Shown: piece by piece, positions 1 to 13,100 of the stretch
Layout of the letters: each line of letters begins with the position of its first letter
How positions within the stretch are numbered: position 1 is the stretch's first letter
Origin: Blasia pusilla
Lineage: Eukaryota; Marchantiophyta; Marchantiopsida; Blasiales
Assembly (NCBI GenBank): GCA_050084515.1
Contig: CM114273.1
Coordinates: forward strand, 22,940,001 to 23,004,000
Length of the DNA stretch: 64,000 nucleotides
Reading direction: 5' to 3'
Made by a program: the position numbers and the translations under genes
The notes under the pieces: generated by a model
Seen by the model: the letters and a program-made list of their open reading frames with translations, nothing else
Databases searched by the model: none
Told to the model about the DNA's origin: nothing

Positions 1-412
1 TGGAATTGGGGCATTGAATTATGCCCGGACCGGATCACACACCATGCACTAGGCAAGATGCATGCATGTTGCCGGGTGGGAACATGTGAAGAGAGGTTTA
101 CACAAACATGCCTCGCCACCTGTATTGTAATTGAAGCAAGTTGTACCTCCGCTTCACTCCAAACTCCTCGTGGGCATGCTACACTGAACTCCGTATCTTG
201 GTTTATCAATATCTCAACTAGTGCGCCATATTGAATCAACACTCATTATAGGAAGGCATATGCTAGCCCCTCACTCGCTTTGTCAGGAAATGCAATCAAC
301 TCTATCTGTTTCTAGAAGTGATCAACTATCACCACCACATAACCACTATGGCGCTCCGTCAAAGTTAAAGGTCTTGCAAAATCCAAACTCCATTTATAAC
401 CCTAATCCATGA
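1..412 (-). pseudogene. Decayed Ty3/gypsy integrase N-terminal fragment
   Basis: The first 230 bases resemble, on the minus strand, the zinc-binding N-terminal integrase region of the better preserved element near 46.35-46.55 kb: both contain a 'ggggcattgaat' stretch and, further on, 'cctcgtgggcatgc' against 'cctcatgggcatgc'. No open frame survives. The same integrase region appears again at 420-720, so this is a second, overlapping remnant and not the continuation of the one to its right. What lies between about 230 and 412 cannot be assigned. No function can remain here. Confidence 0.5.
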
Positions 413-1440
413 TCTGAAGTGGATGCGGACTGTGGAGTCAGAGCATCCAATGATGTCTGGACTCAATCACACATTATGCACATGGCAATAAACTACTCAT
501 CATTACTTTGCATGCCCCGCCATCAGTACTGCATTTGGAGAATGTTGTATGTCCGCTTCACCCCAAAATAACGCAACTCCTCATAGGCATGTTGTTCCAA
601 ACGTGCTCTTTGAAAAGTATGAGGCACTACACATACTCTTTCATCCTTCCAAACTTGCAACACATGTGTCTGCTCCCACAAAAGCTGTCTAGCTCGCTGT
701 AGAATCCTTTCTCGCTATCTAGCAGCCACTGTGCTCGCAACACTGCAAGTGTGCAAGTACTTCAAGACTACTCCATCCTCGTGAATATCTTTGCCCTCTG
801 TTGCCTCCTCTCCGGCCTCTAGATCTAGGCCTATCAAAGTCTCAACACTCTGGCTGTCCATAGCCAACATGCCTAAATAGGCTGATGCGTGCCATCTTGG
901 AAGCATCTCCTCTTACTCTCTCCATGCCAACGAGTTCCAATCGCATCTTGCAGACTTGGGCAGGGGTTACGCCTCAATCCATCCACATCTTGGTTGAGTG
1001 TCCTAGGTCTATGCACCACGTGGAAATCATACTCTTGCAATAATAGAGCCCACCTCGCAAGGTTCCCTATAAGCTTGTTAGACTCCATCAATCACTTAAG
1101 TGGCTGATGATCAGTAATGCTGGTAAAGGGATTTAGGTAAAACATGCAGCACACATGGCAGCCAAGCACTGACTTTCATATGAGATATATTTCATCTCTG
1201 CAATGTTGTTCGAGCGGCTAGCATAAGCAACCACAAACTCTCTATCCTCATTGTCATATTGGGTGAGCACCTCTCCAAGCCCCAACATGCTCCAATATGC
1301 ACGCAACCGGAAAGGATGCCCCTTAATCGGTCTCCTTAATATGGGCGCGGACGTCAACGTGTCCTTGAGCAATTGAAATGATCTCTCCCGCTCATCCCTC
1401 TAGTCCCCTTGGTGATCCACCTTGGTCAACAAGGTTAGCA
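413..1440 (-). pseudogene. Decayed Ty3/gypsy RNase H and integrase N-terminus
   Basis: Read on the minus strand, 1440-1133 gives the end of an RT domain and the start of a Ty3/gypsy RNase H, with 'TSAPILRRP' followed by a GxGxVLTQ stretch and 'FVVAYASRS'. The frame continues at 1091-873 with 'LARWALLLQEYDFHVVHRP', a hallmark of plant gypsy RNase H. From 906 to 715 the linker to the integrase follows ('WHASAYLGMLAMDS'), matching the same linker near 46.8 kb. From 720 to 420 integrase-like DNA is still visible but frameless. The acidic residue usual in the 'YTDAS' motif is missing ('RAYWS'). It is from the same family as the element at 44.5-54.3 kb but far more decayed. Confidence 0.75.
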
Positions 1441-1704
1441 TCACAAAACGACTGTAAACAGCACAACACTCAGTAATGGGATACAACACTCAATGGCATA
1501 CCCTCCTCTATCAGCAACACACGCTCTACCCCTAAGTGGGCTCCGTGATTGAGATGGTGCTGTGTGGCCACAAGCGGCACGACGTGGCCAATGATGCATT
1601 GCACATTCTTGCCACCCATTTTGTATCCCATATTGAACCTACGCCTTGGTCGTAGAGGCTTGCATCGAGCCCGTACATGGCCTGCATCGGCGAGCCAAGG
1701 TGGA

Positions 1705-2009
1705 ATATGAATAAAGTTTGTGTTTGCGTAGATGTCCATATCCGTGCATCCATTGTGTAGAATAACTATTCCATATGGGGCCCATCTCCCCCTTCTTTCT
1801 CATCCTGCCCACTTGCATTCGTGATTCGCACTTTCTCATTTCTTCCTCATCCCACCTCCACTCCCTCCCCCCTTATTACTCTACCCTACATTTCCTTATC
1901 TTCCACCATGAACTAGAAGGATGGGCTGCAACTTTTGCACTCCATGTCCATGGGCATGTCTAAAATTTTCCGTCCAAAGGACCAACTTGTCTGTTTTTGT
2001 GCAACCATG
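1705..2009 (-). repeat. MITE-like dispersed repeat, copy 1 (reverse)
   Basis: This block is an inverted relative of 2226-2500, 60393-60560 and 61234-61511. It ends with 'ttgtctgtttttgtgcaacc', the reverse complement of the left end of the copy at 61234. Its middle holds the same order of blocks: the cctcc/tcttcc pyrimidine run, 'ccttatctt', 'ccaccatgaac'. It has no coding capacity. The ends are imperfect inverted repeats, which suggests a non-autonomous DNA transposon. It lies directly beside decayed gypsy DNA, as does the copy at 61.2 kb. Confidence 0.55.
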
Positions 2010-2225
2010 CGGCCTGCCCTAAATCCATGCAAGGCCCACACTGGCCCAAGTGGATGATATTACAAGCTATGTGCGGGCCTTGCGCAAGCCTAGAAAGGGT
2101 TTGTACCCCGCATATCCATTTGATTCCTGCCTTCCTTAATCTAAGTCTGCACTCGATCCCCTATCCCAAACCTGCTAGGACAATCGGGGTACTAAAAAAA
2201 ACCGGGTTGGAGATCCGTTTAGAGT

Positions 2226-2500
2226 TGCAAAATATAGACAAGTCCATCCCTGGGACAAACATGTATTGCAAAAGTCGAGATCGATACTTATAGTTCATGG
2301 TGGAAGACATGGCAATAAGAGGGGAGGGAGTGCATGTGGGAGGAGTAAGATACAAGAAAACGTGAATCACAAAGGCAAGTAGGGGGATGAGAAAGAAGGG
2401 AGATATGAGGCCCACATGGACAAGTCCTTCTCTAGGATAGACATAAATCCAAGGACATGGACGTATCGACGGATACGGACTTTGTCCACATGCAACCTTG
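2226..2500 (+). repeat. MITE-like dispersed repeat, copy 2
   Basis: It starts with 'ttgcaaaatatagacaagtcc' and ends with 'ctttgtccacatgcaacc', matching both ends of the copy at 61234-61511. It shares internal blocks with that copy, such as 'ttcatggtggaag' and 'gatgagaaagaagggagat'. Together with copy 1 it forms a head-to-head pair separated by about 215 bases. No protein is encoded. Confidence 0.6.
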
Positions 2501-4380
2501 GATCTGTCGGACATGTTTGTTCTATGGATGGACAAGTCAATTTTCGTGCAATCTTGCTAATTACAACGAAATAAATGCATAGATTTTATTTTTGGATTTT
2601 GGAGTTCCAAAATAAGGATTACATGTGAACTCATGTTAACCCTTTTAAATAATTATGATAAATTTCCTAGTAAAGTTTTCCCTAATATGCTACTAGTAAA
2701 AATTATCATGCAATGCACCGACATCCCATTAATATTTTAGCATGGTAGACGATTCTCCATTTTTGCCATAATCTACATTTTATTAAGAAATCTAATCTTT
2801 TTATTTTGTGAAGAGAATTGTTATTTCATTCATTATATCCTCAAAAGAGTATTTAGGATATGATCCTTTCTTGACATAATCATCCTCTCATCTATTTTTC
2901 CCATCTTTCCCTTCTTCAATTATAGATAGAATTGAATTTCAATTAGATGAATTATTATTTTTATTTTATTACATATGATATGAATATTTTCCTATTAAGA
3001 TCACATGGAAATTTTTGATGGTTTGACCTAAATTTATTGACTTGAATATATAGATATTTTATTGAATTCTAAAACAATAATTATCCAATATTTATTATAA
3101 TCGTATGGTTCAAGAGTAAGAAAATATTTACTTGATAGAAAAAGAAGTATAGGGTTGTATATTCGTAACTTGACCATATTGTTTGACCGGTGAAGAGAAT
3201 CCCACTATAATTCTTGCAAATTGAAGACTAGGGTTGAGTATGTAATATTGAATGTATCATAATTGCTATGAGGTAGAGAAGGTGAAGTTAGATTGCAAAG
3301 TCTTCGTCCGAATACAAAGTCCTCTCTTTCCACGATATATCATGATATTGTAATTCGTATCATGGACAATATTTCTAAAGTGCATGGACATCTTTGATTG
3401 AAGATTAAGAGTTCACTTTCTTGGAAATATTCTATATGAGAAATACACTACATGTGAACCCTCTCCGCCTTCAATTATTTATATTATTTATTTTCAATTA
3501 AGGATATCCAATTAGGGGTTCATCTTTTCCTTACCAAGAAGTCCTTGGGCGAGGGGAATCTCATTGTTTTGAATTCATGTAATCGTATGAATGTGTATAT
3601 ATTATCAATGAATGCTATTGCAGTCAAGTTATAGTCGAATTGTCCTACATGCATATTTATACTATAATGGAAAAAGGTGGAATGGGGAGGGGTTAATTTT
3701 GTTGGTAGTTCTTCTTCTAAAGAAGTGAAGTCCTTCTTGGAAAGGAAGCCTCCTTTGAAAATAGTAAATCTTTTTATAGTGAACACTTGTTGACATTAGA
3801 ATAGATGCTAGCTTGTGTAAGATTGCACCAAGCGGGCTGCTCTCTCGCAAAATTGAGGAGTAGGGTCAATGGAGACCCAATTTGGAGAGGTTAGAGATAG
3901 TAGGAGATGTAGAATATTCACCATCAAAAAAATTGTGGATCAAGTGGTGGGGATGCTATTAGAATTTGAGGAATAGCCGAGTTGATGGTTTGTATCTTTA
4001 TGATTTCTCACAAAAAATTGGCTTACCATTGGGTCTTCATTCAATGTATGTCCATATCAATTCGCTCCGTGATTGGAAATGAATGAGTGAAAAAATATTT
4101 CATTTCCATCCATATCACTCGGGATTCTATGTTCATTTTCATGATTCTCAAGATTTTGTAGGATTTACAAATAAGAATTTGCTATCATTAGAAACCTTCC
4201 GTTAATGGAAAGAAATTATAATAAAGAAGAAAGAGAGTTTTAAATTCACATGTATACAATAAATGGAGATTATAAAATGCATATTCGCATATTGCATGCC
4301 ATGAATGATGAACATGCGATGCCACGGTTGAACGAAGTTGTGAATAGGAGTCCATGGACACATGAAGTGGTTTAGAGCAT
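2501..4380. other. AT-rich DNA without recognisable gene
   Basis: This strongly AT-rich stretch holds many in-frame stops on both strands. The longest open frames (for example 3520-3786, minus) have low-complexity composition and no motif that I recognise. I see no RNA gene or element terminus. Confidence 0.6.
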
Positions 4381-7300
4381 GATCTGATGACCAAAACTCG
4401 AGGTTGTTATCATTGCATCACCGTCCCATCCCACGTGCATATAATAGTTAAAAACTGGACATTTGCATGTGTTTGTTCCAATAAAACAAGTACTTTTGTG
4501 TATGTTCCCAGAGGAACGAACCCCAAAGCCGAGTTCGCGACGAGGTCAGCTCACTGTCATTGTCACGGACGGACGGACCATGGAAATGAATCCTCGTGTG
4601 TTGGGGTGACTGACGTGAGTGCATGCATGCGGCCCGAGGCGAGGGCCCGGCCCTTAGCGGATCTGTTTCCTTCCCCCTACTTTCGTCCGATGGATGTTTC
4701 GTCTGTGCCGGTGCCGAGGCTGCTTGCCTCGGTTTGGGTAAGCAAGATGATGTGTGTAACAGATCCGGCCCAGAATCAATCCTTCGGGCCCTGTCGGTCC
4801 GGAGATAAATTTAGACAGAAGTGGCGCAGATTCTGTATTTTCGGGGGATGGATGGATGGATTGATTGACGGGGGAGGAAGGGCCGACGGGATTCTAGGGC
4901 TCGGAGTTCAAGTCAGGCTCCGGACGCATTCGAGCCACAGCAATTCCACGTTTTCGGCGCCTCCCATCTCATAAGGTGAGAGCCGGGCAGGGCAGGTCGT
5001 TTCTGAGCGGATCCACGGATCCGCAGCACTAGGAAAACTTTCCTGAATTCGGTCTCCCATCCAGTCACCGCTCCGTCCGTCCATTCATCCATCTAGCCTT
5101 CCCGTTTCTGTCTCCAGAGGCCAGTGTGACGCTTCCACCGCCGGTCTGACAGAGGCGTCCCGGCCGCTGCTATACTTGTACTGCAGGGAAGTAATAACTG
5201 GGGGACTATTCCTGCATTATTTCACAATTTCTAAGTGCGCTATCTGACCGTGATCGGATCTGCTCTTCGCTGCTCTCTCTATCTCTCTCTCTCTGTGTCT
5301 GTACGCCCGCCTGCGTGCCTTCCCTCGATGGGGGACGTCGCCTTCGTTCCTGGCGTCCTTAGCAAGGAAGGCACTTGACTTCCTTTTCTCCGCCTGACCC
5401 GACAACATCCATCTTTGACAGAGGAAATTCGGCAGAGTGGGCACTCGCCACACCCAAACCCTAAACCTAATTCCTGTGTCGGCTTTACTTCTCGGGGCCC
5501 TGCCCTGCCTCTGCCTCTCGGCTTATTTCCCTCGCCCATGGCCCGTGCGCCCAGCTCCGCTCGGCTTCCTGTTCGCCTCGTAGGGTGGGCCGGGCCTCGT
5601 TCATGTCAGCGCGGGTGGAGTAATTCGAACGGCTGTTTCCTTAAGAGCCCGGCGAACGAGCGAGGCGAGACTCAGCGACGCTACTCTACGCTCCAGCACG
5701 TAGGTCCTAATGTCCGTATACCTCTAGGTGCTAGCTCCTAGAGAAAGAGAGAGAGCTCCAGCTGGGGCGGGGCTCGGTATAGGCCTAAAGTGGGACGGGT
5801 ACATAATCACACGCCAATCCGTACCTGCGTTCTCTCTCACTGTCCCGTCTACAACAGTACAGTATTCAACGACGACGGGAAAGAAGCGTCGTCCTTGGTT
5901 GCTGTACTGCCCGGTCGCCGCAGGAGGCCGGGGCGGAGTGTGGCGTAATGGTCCATGTTTCCACCTCCGTGATGTACATCACCGCATCGTCAAAGAATGT
6001 ACGAGTGGCACCAAGTACGACTACTAGAAACCGTTGATTTCTCCTTTTCTCCGTCCTTCGTACTCTCCTTCCTCAGTTCCACGATCCCGGAGTTTCTTCC
6101 CTGCGTGTTCCCAACCGCCTCCTACGCACGCGATCTTTGTTTGCAACTTCCAACGCGAGGGCGAACTAGGATTCTGACGCCGGCCGAGGCTGGATACTTT
6201 GCTAGGGATATGTCACATGGGATTGTTTTCTATTCCTATTCTTTTTCTCTTCTTTTCTTTCCCTTTTTCTCTCCTATTCGACCACCTAACTCATTGTGTA
6301 CAAAGCTTCAATGCATACAAGGATAGAGCCCTGAAAGAGCGACTCTGGTGAATAGAAATGCGTGCCAGGAGTTGGGGAAATATGAGCACCTTACACGTAC
6401 GAACGAGCGTCTATTAGGATATATGAGAATCGTCGAGAGGAAAATAGAAAATTTTAATATCAATGTAGAAATCACCTCCGAAAGGCACACAAGTCTCTCT
6501 CGTACTTGGAACCACTTTGGGTGTGTATGGATACATCTCGGAGAGGAACTAGATACCCAAATCATTTCGAAACGATGAAAAATCATGATCTCGCAAAACT
6601 CTAATGACTCGAGTTCTCTATTTTACGTTTTAATATCGCTTTCTCCGGATTTAATGTTTACGAAGGCATTCAAGTTGAGCATTTAATATTGTTTTTCGTG
6701 TGTCGGAATATTTCTCATTGTATTACTCGTGCGAAATTAAATGACCCCATTTTCTATTTATTTCGTACAGTTCATAGGTTATTTAACTGCGGGAATATTC
6801 ATGATAAGAAAAATAAATATCCGGAGTTGGCCTATTCAACATACTCGGGATCATAAAAAACAAAATTTATTCGAGGATAGAAAGTATCGTTGTTTTCCAA
6901 TCATGATTACTCCAACTCAAGAAGAGGGGTGTACTCTCTTATGACATGAGCTCCTTCTCTTGCTCCTCTAAGCAAACAAATTTTGCAAGAAAACCAGACA
7001 CTTTAAGAGTCCGCAAACTGCTTCAGAAAAATGTGTTATTCTACAAAACACACTCATGGCAATTGCTTCGTCAAACCCCACGCTCCACGAACCATGAGAG
7101 TGCTTGGGCTCCACCATGGGACTTGCCAAGAGAATTCAGGAGGTGGGTCTTGTGCACCCTGACCGTATCTGTCCTTGAGAACTGAACTACTCGAAACCTC
7201 TAGTTGCATTTAGTTTAATCATAAACAAGACAAAGTACATGAAACTCACCGACCCACCACTTTAATTTCGAACTGAACTTGGAGATAACACAATTTTCAT

Positions 7301-8640
7301 TTCCATTGAGTATTCTAATGGCAGGTATTCTGATGTTATCAATAATCATAGTTATTTTCGCACCTCCTAATCTTGCGCAGTCCTCCGCAAGGAGACAAAT
7401 TTGTCTAGTTCTGGATGAGAGATTTTTCGCACGCGAGATTTCGAACCAACTGAGACGGGAAAGCCACCTCTAACCATCGCCCAAACGAGACAGAAGACGG
7501 CAGAAGGGAAGAAGAAGAAAATGAGACGGACATATCGGGAACGAACGGTAAAGAAAAGGACGAGCGGAAGTACCTTCCAAAAGAAAGGGAAACCGGCAAC
7601 AGCAACGTTGCAGTTAAGAGTTACGACATCGGTAATTAGCTGGATGTACATCGTACTGTTACTATTGAAAGGACGCTACATGACTGACAAGTACGCGAAA
7701 CAGTAAAAGTAATTAGATGTCATTTCTTGCCTATGCACGCCACCCGCAGGGAACAGATCGACGTAGGTATAAGGTACGTCCATCAATGCATCTTTTTCTT
7801 CACGTCTTCTCCTGCACCTGTTCTCTAGTTCCGGCTGGAACATTCATCCCGGCGTCACGCTCCGGTTGCCCTAACTTTTCGCGCAGATCCCAACGACCTG
7901 TCGGTAAACATGGTACTCAGCCGGCAAAGTTGTTGCCGATGACCTAGACTTGTGTCTTCAGTGCAGTAGGTGTCAGGTGTCGACTGAGGAACCTCACTGC
8001 AGGAGGGAAGGTACCAGAAGCGGGGTTCGATTCCACAACTGCCCCGAAACCACGAACGGACGGAACTCTTCTAGTCGCCCGAGGAGATATCGAGGTCGAC
8101 CGACGCTTCCACAAGGATGGCGTCCGATGGCCCCGTCGGTAAGAAAACCTTGGCAGTTTATTGAGGGACGCTTCCTCTTTTTTCGTTTCTTCCTTCACAA
8201 CTTTCACGAAAGATCATGATTGAATCGCGCTGTAAATGGGGAAGATCCAGAAGGTTACCACAGAATTTAAAAGGAGGGAAACTAAATAATAATCAATAAA
8301 TAAACTCCGAGGCCGGGAGAGATACCTGGATCCCTCCTCCCCCGAATTTGAATCGCAGGACCTCCGGAACGAATGCGTATGAGAGGAGACCGCTGGATCT
8401 CTCGGCGGAATCTGTCTTGGGAATGGGGGTCACGTGTCCCTGCCTTGTTAGTGGGAAGGAGAGCTGACATGCAGTGAGTCAGTGTATTGTGGCTGCGAAC
8501 TCGCACGATCAATCGCTGGAACAAAGCCTCCAAGCACCTTCTTTCATGGACGGGCAAGCACATAGACTCATAGACGTAGTGGACTTCAATTTCGCTCCAA
8601 GTATCACGCGATAGACGGCAAATATAAAATATGGAAGGTG
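4381..8640. other. GC-rich, gene-poor DNA with microsatellites
   Basis: Base composition rises sharply at about 4.4 kb. There are simple repeats: (ggac)n near 4567, (ggat)n near 4847-4862 and (ct)n at 5272-5295. A telo-box lies at 5456. The longest frames, such as 4387-4974, are rich in Arg, Pro and Ser with no domain and look like GC-driven chance frames. Parts could be promoter or UTR DNA of a gene I cannot delimit. Confidence 0.5.
5456..5464 (+). promoter_or_regulatory. Telo-box (AAACCCTAA) in pyrimidine-rich context
   Basis: The 9-mer AAACCCTAA follows a CT-rich tract. Telo-boxes are common near transcription starts of plant housekeeping genes, where Myb-type and AP2-type factors bind them. 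No downstream gene is identified here, so function is unproven. Confidence 0.3.
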
Positions 8641-10105
8641 ATCCCGTCCGTTTCCTTAAATGCGTCGCTTTTGGAAATTGGATCCTTTTGAGTTTTTACG
8701 TTTCTTAATGGGCTTAAAAAAAAAATTTCTACGAAGATGCACTTCGATAAAAACGAGTGATGGAAAACCCATCGGAAGTACAAAAGAGAAAAGCCGGCAT
8801 TCCTTGTTTGTCTTTATCGTGAAAAAAAATAGCTCAGTCAGTCCCACTGATTACAGCTTAGGCGCACCCCACCTGTTACAACTTCGTGGCAACTGAAATC
8901 GCAGATGGCTCCGTGGAACGAGATGACCGGTATCTTGGGTTGAGGTCAAACCGGTCATTACTCCTGGAGAGAAAGAACGTAATTTTGAGCATCTTCAATT
9001 TACAACAAATCTCCACAAGATAGTAGGTGGAAGAGTAGGTGAGGGTTTAATAGACGCTTTTGGAAATTGGATCCTTTTGTTTTAAATTGGCTAAATAGAG
9101 ATTAAGAATTATTTCTTGAATTCTTTTAAGGATAAGGAACTTTAATGATTAGAGATATTTGAAACAGTTTTTGTCTGCTTTTAAACTATAGGGACCAAAA
9201 TTGATATTCCTAATATTTGGTTTTGAAGAGAAGACAGATGGCATCCTCAACAAAAATATAAAATTCCCGGCCCTTAAAACACATAGTAATACAGATGATA
9301 GGACAGGAGATGATAGACGGAGATTAGGTACGATGGGGTAAATGTTTCCATAAGAAATGATATCTCCCCTATTTTTCATTAGGGAAAAGAAATCTTCGAG
9401 TATTCTTCGAGTATTTTCTGCTTCAACAAAATGAGGTGTGCCTGAAGGGTTTTTCCAGATTCCGAAGGGTGTTAAGAGAGTCGGTACTATAGAGGGGTGT
9501 TGAGATGCTACCATACATTGTTTTTGGTCATTTTAGCAATGCTACAACATTGTTAGCGGACTACCGCATTAGCGGTCTGGTCACGAAGGTCGTGAAGTGG
9601 TTTGTGGATTGAGAGAGATACTACCTCCACCAACTCCAACTTTCCTTCACCGATGATGATATGTGTGGTCCCTCATGTCCTAGCATCTTGAATTCTTAGG
9701 TTCATATCGCCACTACTATTACGGCATCTTGGAAAGGAGCATCGAACGTATCGAGAGGAAAAAGGAGACCATCAAAATATGCAAACCATGTAAGAACTCA
9801 CGCTCACTCCCGTGCACCATGATTGAACATGGTTGGCTATGGGAGAAGTACTTCAAAACACACTCAACTAAGGGTTTTGTGCACCAAACACGGTCGGTAT
9901 TGATAAGTTTTAGGATTAGAAATTGGGGTAAGGTAAGGTGATTGCTTTACCGGTTTATAGTGGAGGCCTCTTTTAGCCTCCATTGGTGGATTCGTCTCCG
10001 TTGCGTTTTCATTCCTACCACGCAACCCTAAACGAGATCCTAGAGGTTGTCACTTTCTTGAGGAACTCCACTTTTCCGGCGAAAAGAGGAAACAACAAAA
10101 AGAGA
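8641..10105. other. Intergenic DNA with a 25-bp exact direct repeat
   Basis: The 25-mer CGCTTTTGG...CCTTTTG occurs identically at 8666-8690 and 9055-9079, 389 bases apart. Between the copies lies 'gatggaaaacccatc', which recurs near 19545. No coding region is supported. The minus-strand frame 9149-9514 (121 codons) has more ordinary amino-acid composition than its surroundings, but I recognise no domain in it. Confidence 0.4.
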
Positions 10106-13100
10106 TGATTGGTCTCTTCTGGATGGATGGATGGATGGATGTTCTGTAGTAGTTCGACGAGGTGCAACGACGACATAGATCATCTTTCGCCTCCGTTTCT
10201 TCTTCATGAGATTGATCTAAGCACCATCTGCTTAGATTCTGGTAGTCTCACTCACATAGAGATGAGCGTAAGGTGTCAAGAAAAAGCGGTCTCATCGCAT
10301 CCAATCCAATCTCATGCGGGTGGATATTCAATCTCCGAGCTTTTACGAGGAATATCCCGTCGTTAATGGGGCAAACGGTTTCAAGGAGTGAACGTCGTCA
10401 CGGAGCGAAATCAGCTGTGGTTACTCGCCGTTCGTCTGTCCGTCCGGTCGTCCGTCCACGCAGGGCACGGATTTCTGCGTCGCCCTGCAGTGTGGGGAGT
10501 CGAAGCACTAGAAATTCTGGAAAGGAAGGCCGTTATGTCATCGTTGTTGTTGCTGCTTTTGCTGGTTCGATGGGCTGTTTCTCTATTCCGCCAGCTGCGC
10601 TTTTATGCCCTCCGCCCGCATCATTACGTGACATGAAAGACACAAGAGAAGGCATCCCTATATATGACCTTTGGCGCGAGCGGCAGAGGAGTGGTGCTTC
10701 ATCGAAATTCACATTCCTCGCACACACCCTATCGGCTTCCGAATTCCGACGATGGCGAAGTCAACTTGACATTTTGAATGGAGAAAACTCATTAAAATAT
10801 TCTCCTTGGAATTCACTCCTCCGAAAAGCGTAACATAAAAGGTTGGGTTCTCCATCGCTTGTTCGATTAAAATATACTCCCTGAAAGTCATTCTTCCCAA
10901 AAGCTATGACATACTGAACCTTCACTCCTCCACAATTTCTTGAATCGAGATCGAGTAAACCTGCTGGCTAAAGCGCGAACGAACTCGGGCTTGCCCATGT
11001 TTTTGTTTTGCCACGGCCCTTTTTTCGTTCTTTCTTTTCTTCTTTGCCCTTTTCTTTTTATTTCTTTTATGGAAATAAAGAGGGCCCATCATTTGTTTTG
11101 TTCATGTAGATGTCGCCGTCCTTCCAAGTTGTAGGAGGAACGGTACGCACCTCCATCCGTCCATACCACGTAGACTCGTAGAAGGTCAATCTAACGTCTC
11201 CACCCGTTTCCGGTTGCTTACGATAAGACTGGCAAAGAAGAAACCCGCGGTGCTGCCTCCGTGCGATGGTGACACCTTGCTGAACGTGAAGCTGCTCTCT
11301 GATTGGGGCGCAGAACACACCTCCATAGCGGGTGTGGCTAGCTAGATCTGTAGCATCTTGGATGGAAAGTCACTCACTCGATCGATCGATCCACACCTAT
11401 CTATCCATCCCGGTCTGTGTATCTCCCTCCCCTTCACAGTCTAGGGGACCGACCTTCAACATAGTTAAGGCAAGCAAGCGTACCGAAGCAGTTGCTGCCG
11501 CATAACCATTGGTTGTCGCTCGCCGAGGATAAGGAAAGCAGCCAAACTTGGATCAACTCTGTAAGCAATCTCGTTGGATCGCGACACGGCGGATATAATA
11601 TTATGCGTTTGATCGTAGTCGACTGCCGGATATCGCTGCATCCGGCAGCGACTCCAGATGCTCTTGGATATCGGTTGGATATCGGGTGACAAGACTCCAT
11701 ACAATGGACTAGTGCACAGCCCGTGACATGCACGCGACTTGCTAAAAAAATTAAAACTTTTTCCCGAGTTTTCAATCAAATAAAAATAAGCGTTCACAAA
11801 TAACTAACTCATCGTTTATGGACTCGAGGGCGAGCGCACTCAGGGATAAACCAAAGAATATCACTAATACTCTCGTTTCGGGAATTTAGTCACTCTCCGC
11901 TACTTTGACTAGATCTGCCGTGTCAAGAAAGCGCCAAAACGTCTCAATCTGCCAGGTGGTCACGATATCTTGGAATCTGAAGGCGGGTTGTAACTTAATC
12001 CAAGGCCTTATCTGCGTTTCCGTTACTCGGTCAGATCCATGGAAATTCATCTCTTTGACCGGCCACCTTCCTGAACTAAGGCTAATAAAATGAATTAAGG
12101 TCGTGGACGGTCGTTCACAATGTTCCACTCGGTATTGAACGTGGTGAAGAACCGCCGTGAAGGAATCGTACTTTCATCTATATTTAATCGATTAACTTTA
12201 TATATCTAAAAACTTTGGAAAAAGTCATAAATACAAGAATACATTTTCATTTGTTTAAAAATAGATCTCAAAACGTGACTATAACTCAAGGTTCAAATTT
12301 AATTTCTTCCGGTCTGGGAAAACACGTCCGGTCCGCATGGAGAATCACGAGATCGTTGTAGGAGTTAATTGCGTCCGAAAATGTTTTAAGCGGTTACTGA
12401 TACATGTTGGAAACAACGCTTAAACAATGAGTACTTTTTGGATGTAGTTTGCCCCTAGAGTTCTTTGTAAAATCAATAAATAAAAATTTGGAATTTCTCA
12501 AAGAACCATGAGAAAGATTGCCATTTTCGTTAGAATCTAGTGTTAGGGTTTACAATGCTTTTTAGTAAATTGAAAATCCACTATTTGGAGGACAAATGGA
12601 TCCAACATTTTGCATGGAAATTCAAAGCATCTTTATTTCTGTTCTCGTTCATTGTATGAGACAAGTCGTCTAGCACAAGACCATTCACGGTAGCTACTAG
12701 ATCTTGCATATGAAATGAAACATGAACCCTGATATCCCTTAAATTAATCGAACTGACCTAAAAATTAAAATAGAATATCTATCTTACTATAAGCATTAGT
12801 TGTTCGACGATAGAGAATGCTTGTGTGAGTGTGAAGTTTACTTCTTACTTAAAGGTGTACACATATGAAATCAAATGCCCAACCAAGCCTTACTTCAATA
12901 CTTTACATATGAGTAGATGTTCGAAACTTTGAATTTTCATATATTCCAGTTTTTCATGCATGGGAAACTTGTTTCCTATAGCATTCATGATTTATTTTCT
13001 TCCAAGAGTAATGTTAGGACACATCTATACAAGAAAATTTCAAATATGTATAGATATCAATATGGTAACATTTATGCATGGATTGTCATGAAAATGCTAG

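Noticed and set aside
4387-4974. 195-codon plus-strand frame in GC-rich DNA
   Set aside because: No domain, Arg/Ser/Pro-rich composition, other long frames overlap it and nothing marks a gene start; best explained by few AT-rich stop codons in GC-rich DNA.
8022-8036. 'ggttcgattcc', which resembles a tRNA B box
   Set aside because: The flanking bases do not form a T-stem or acceptor stem and no D-arm is found upstream.
9149-9514. 121-codon minus-strand frame that looked organelle-like
   Set aside because: I could not match it to any plastid or mitochondrial protein I know, and no neighbouring organelle gene is present; left as unassigned.
10273-10833. 186-codon plus-strand frame
   Set aside because: Overlapped on both strands by other frames and without any domain; chance frame in GC-rich DNA.
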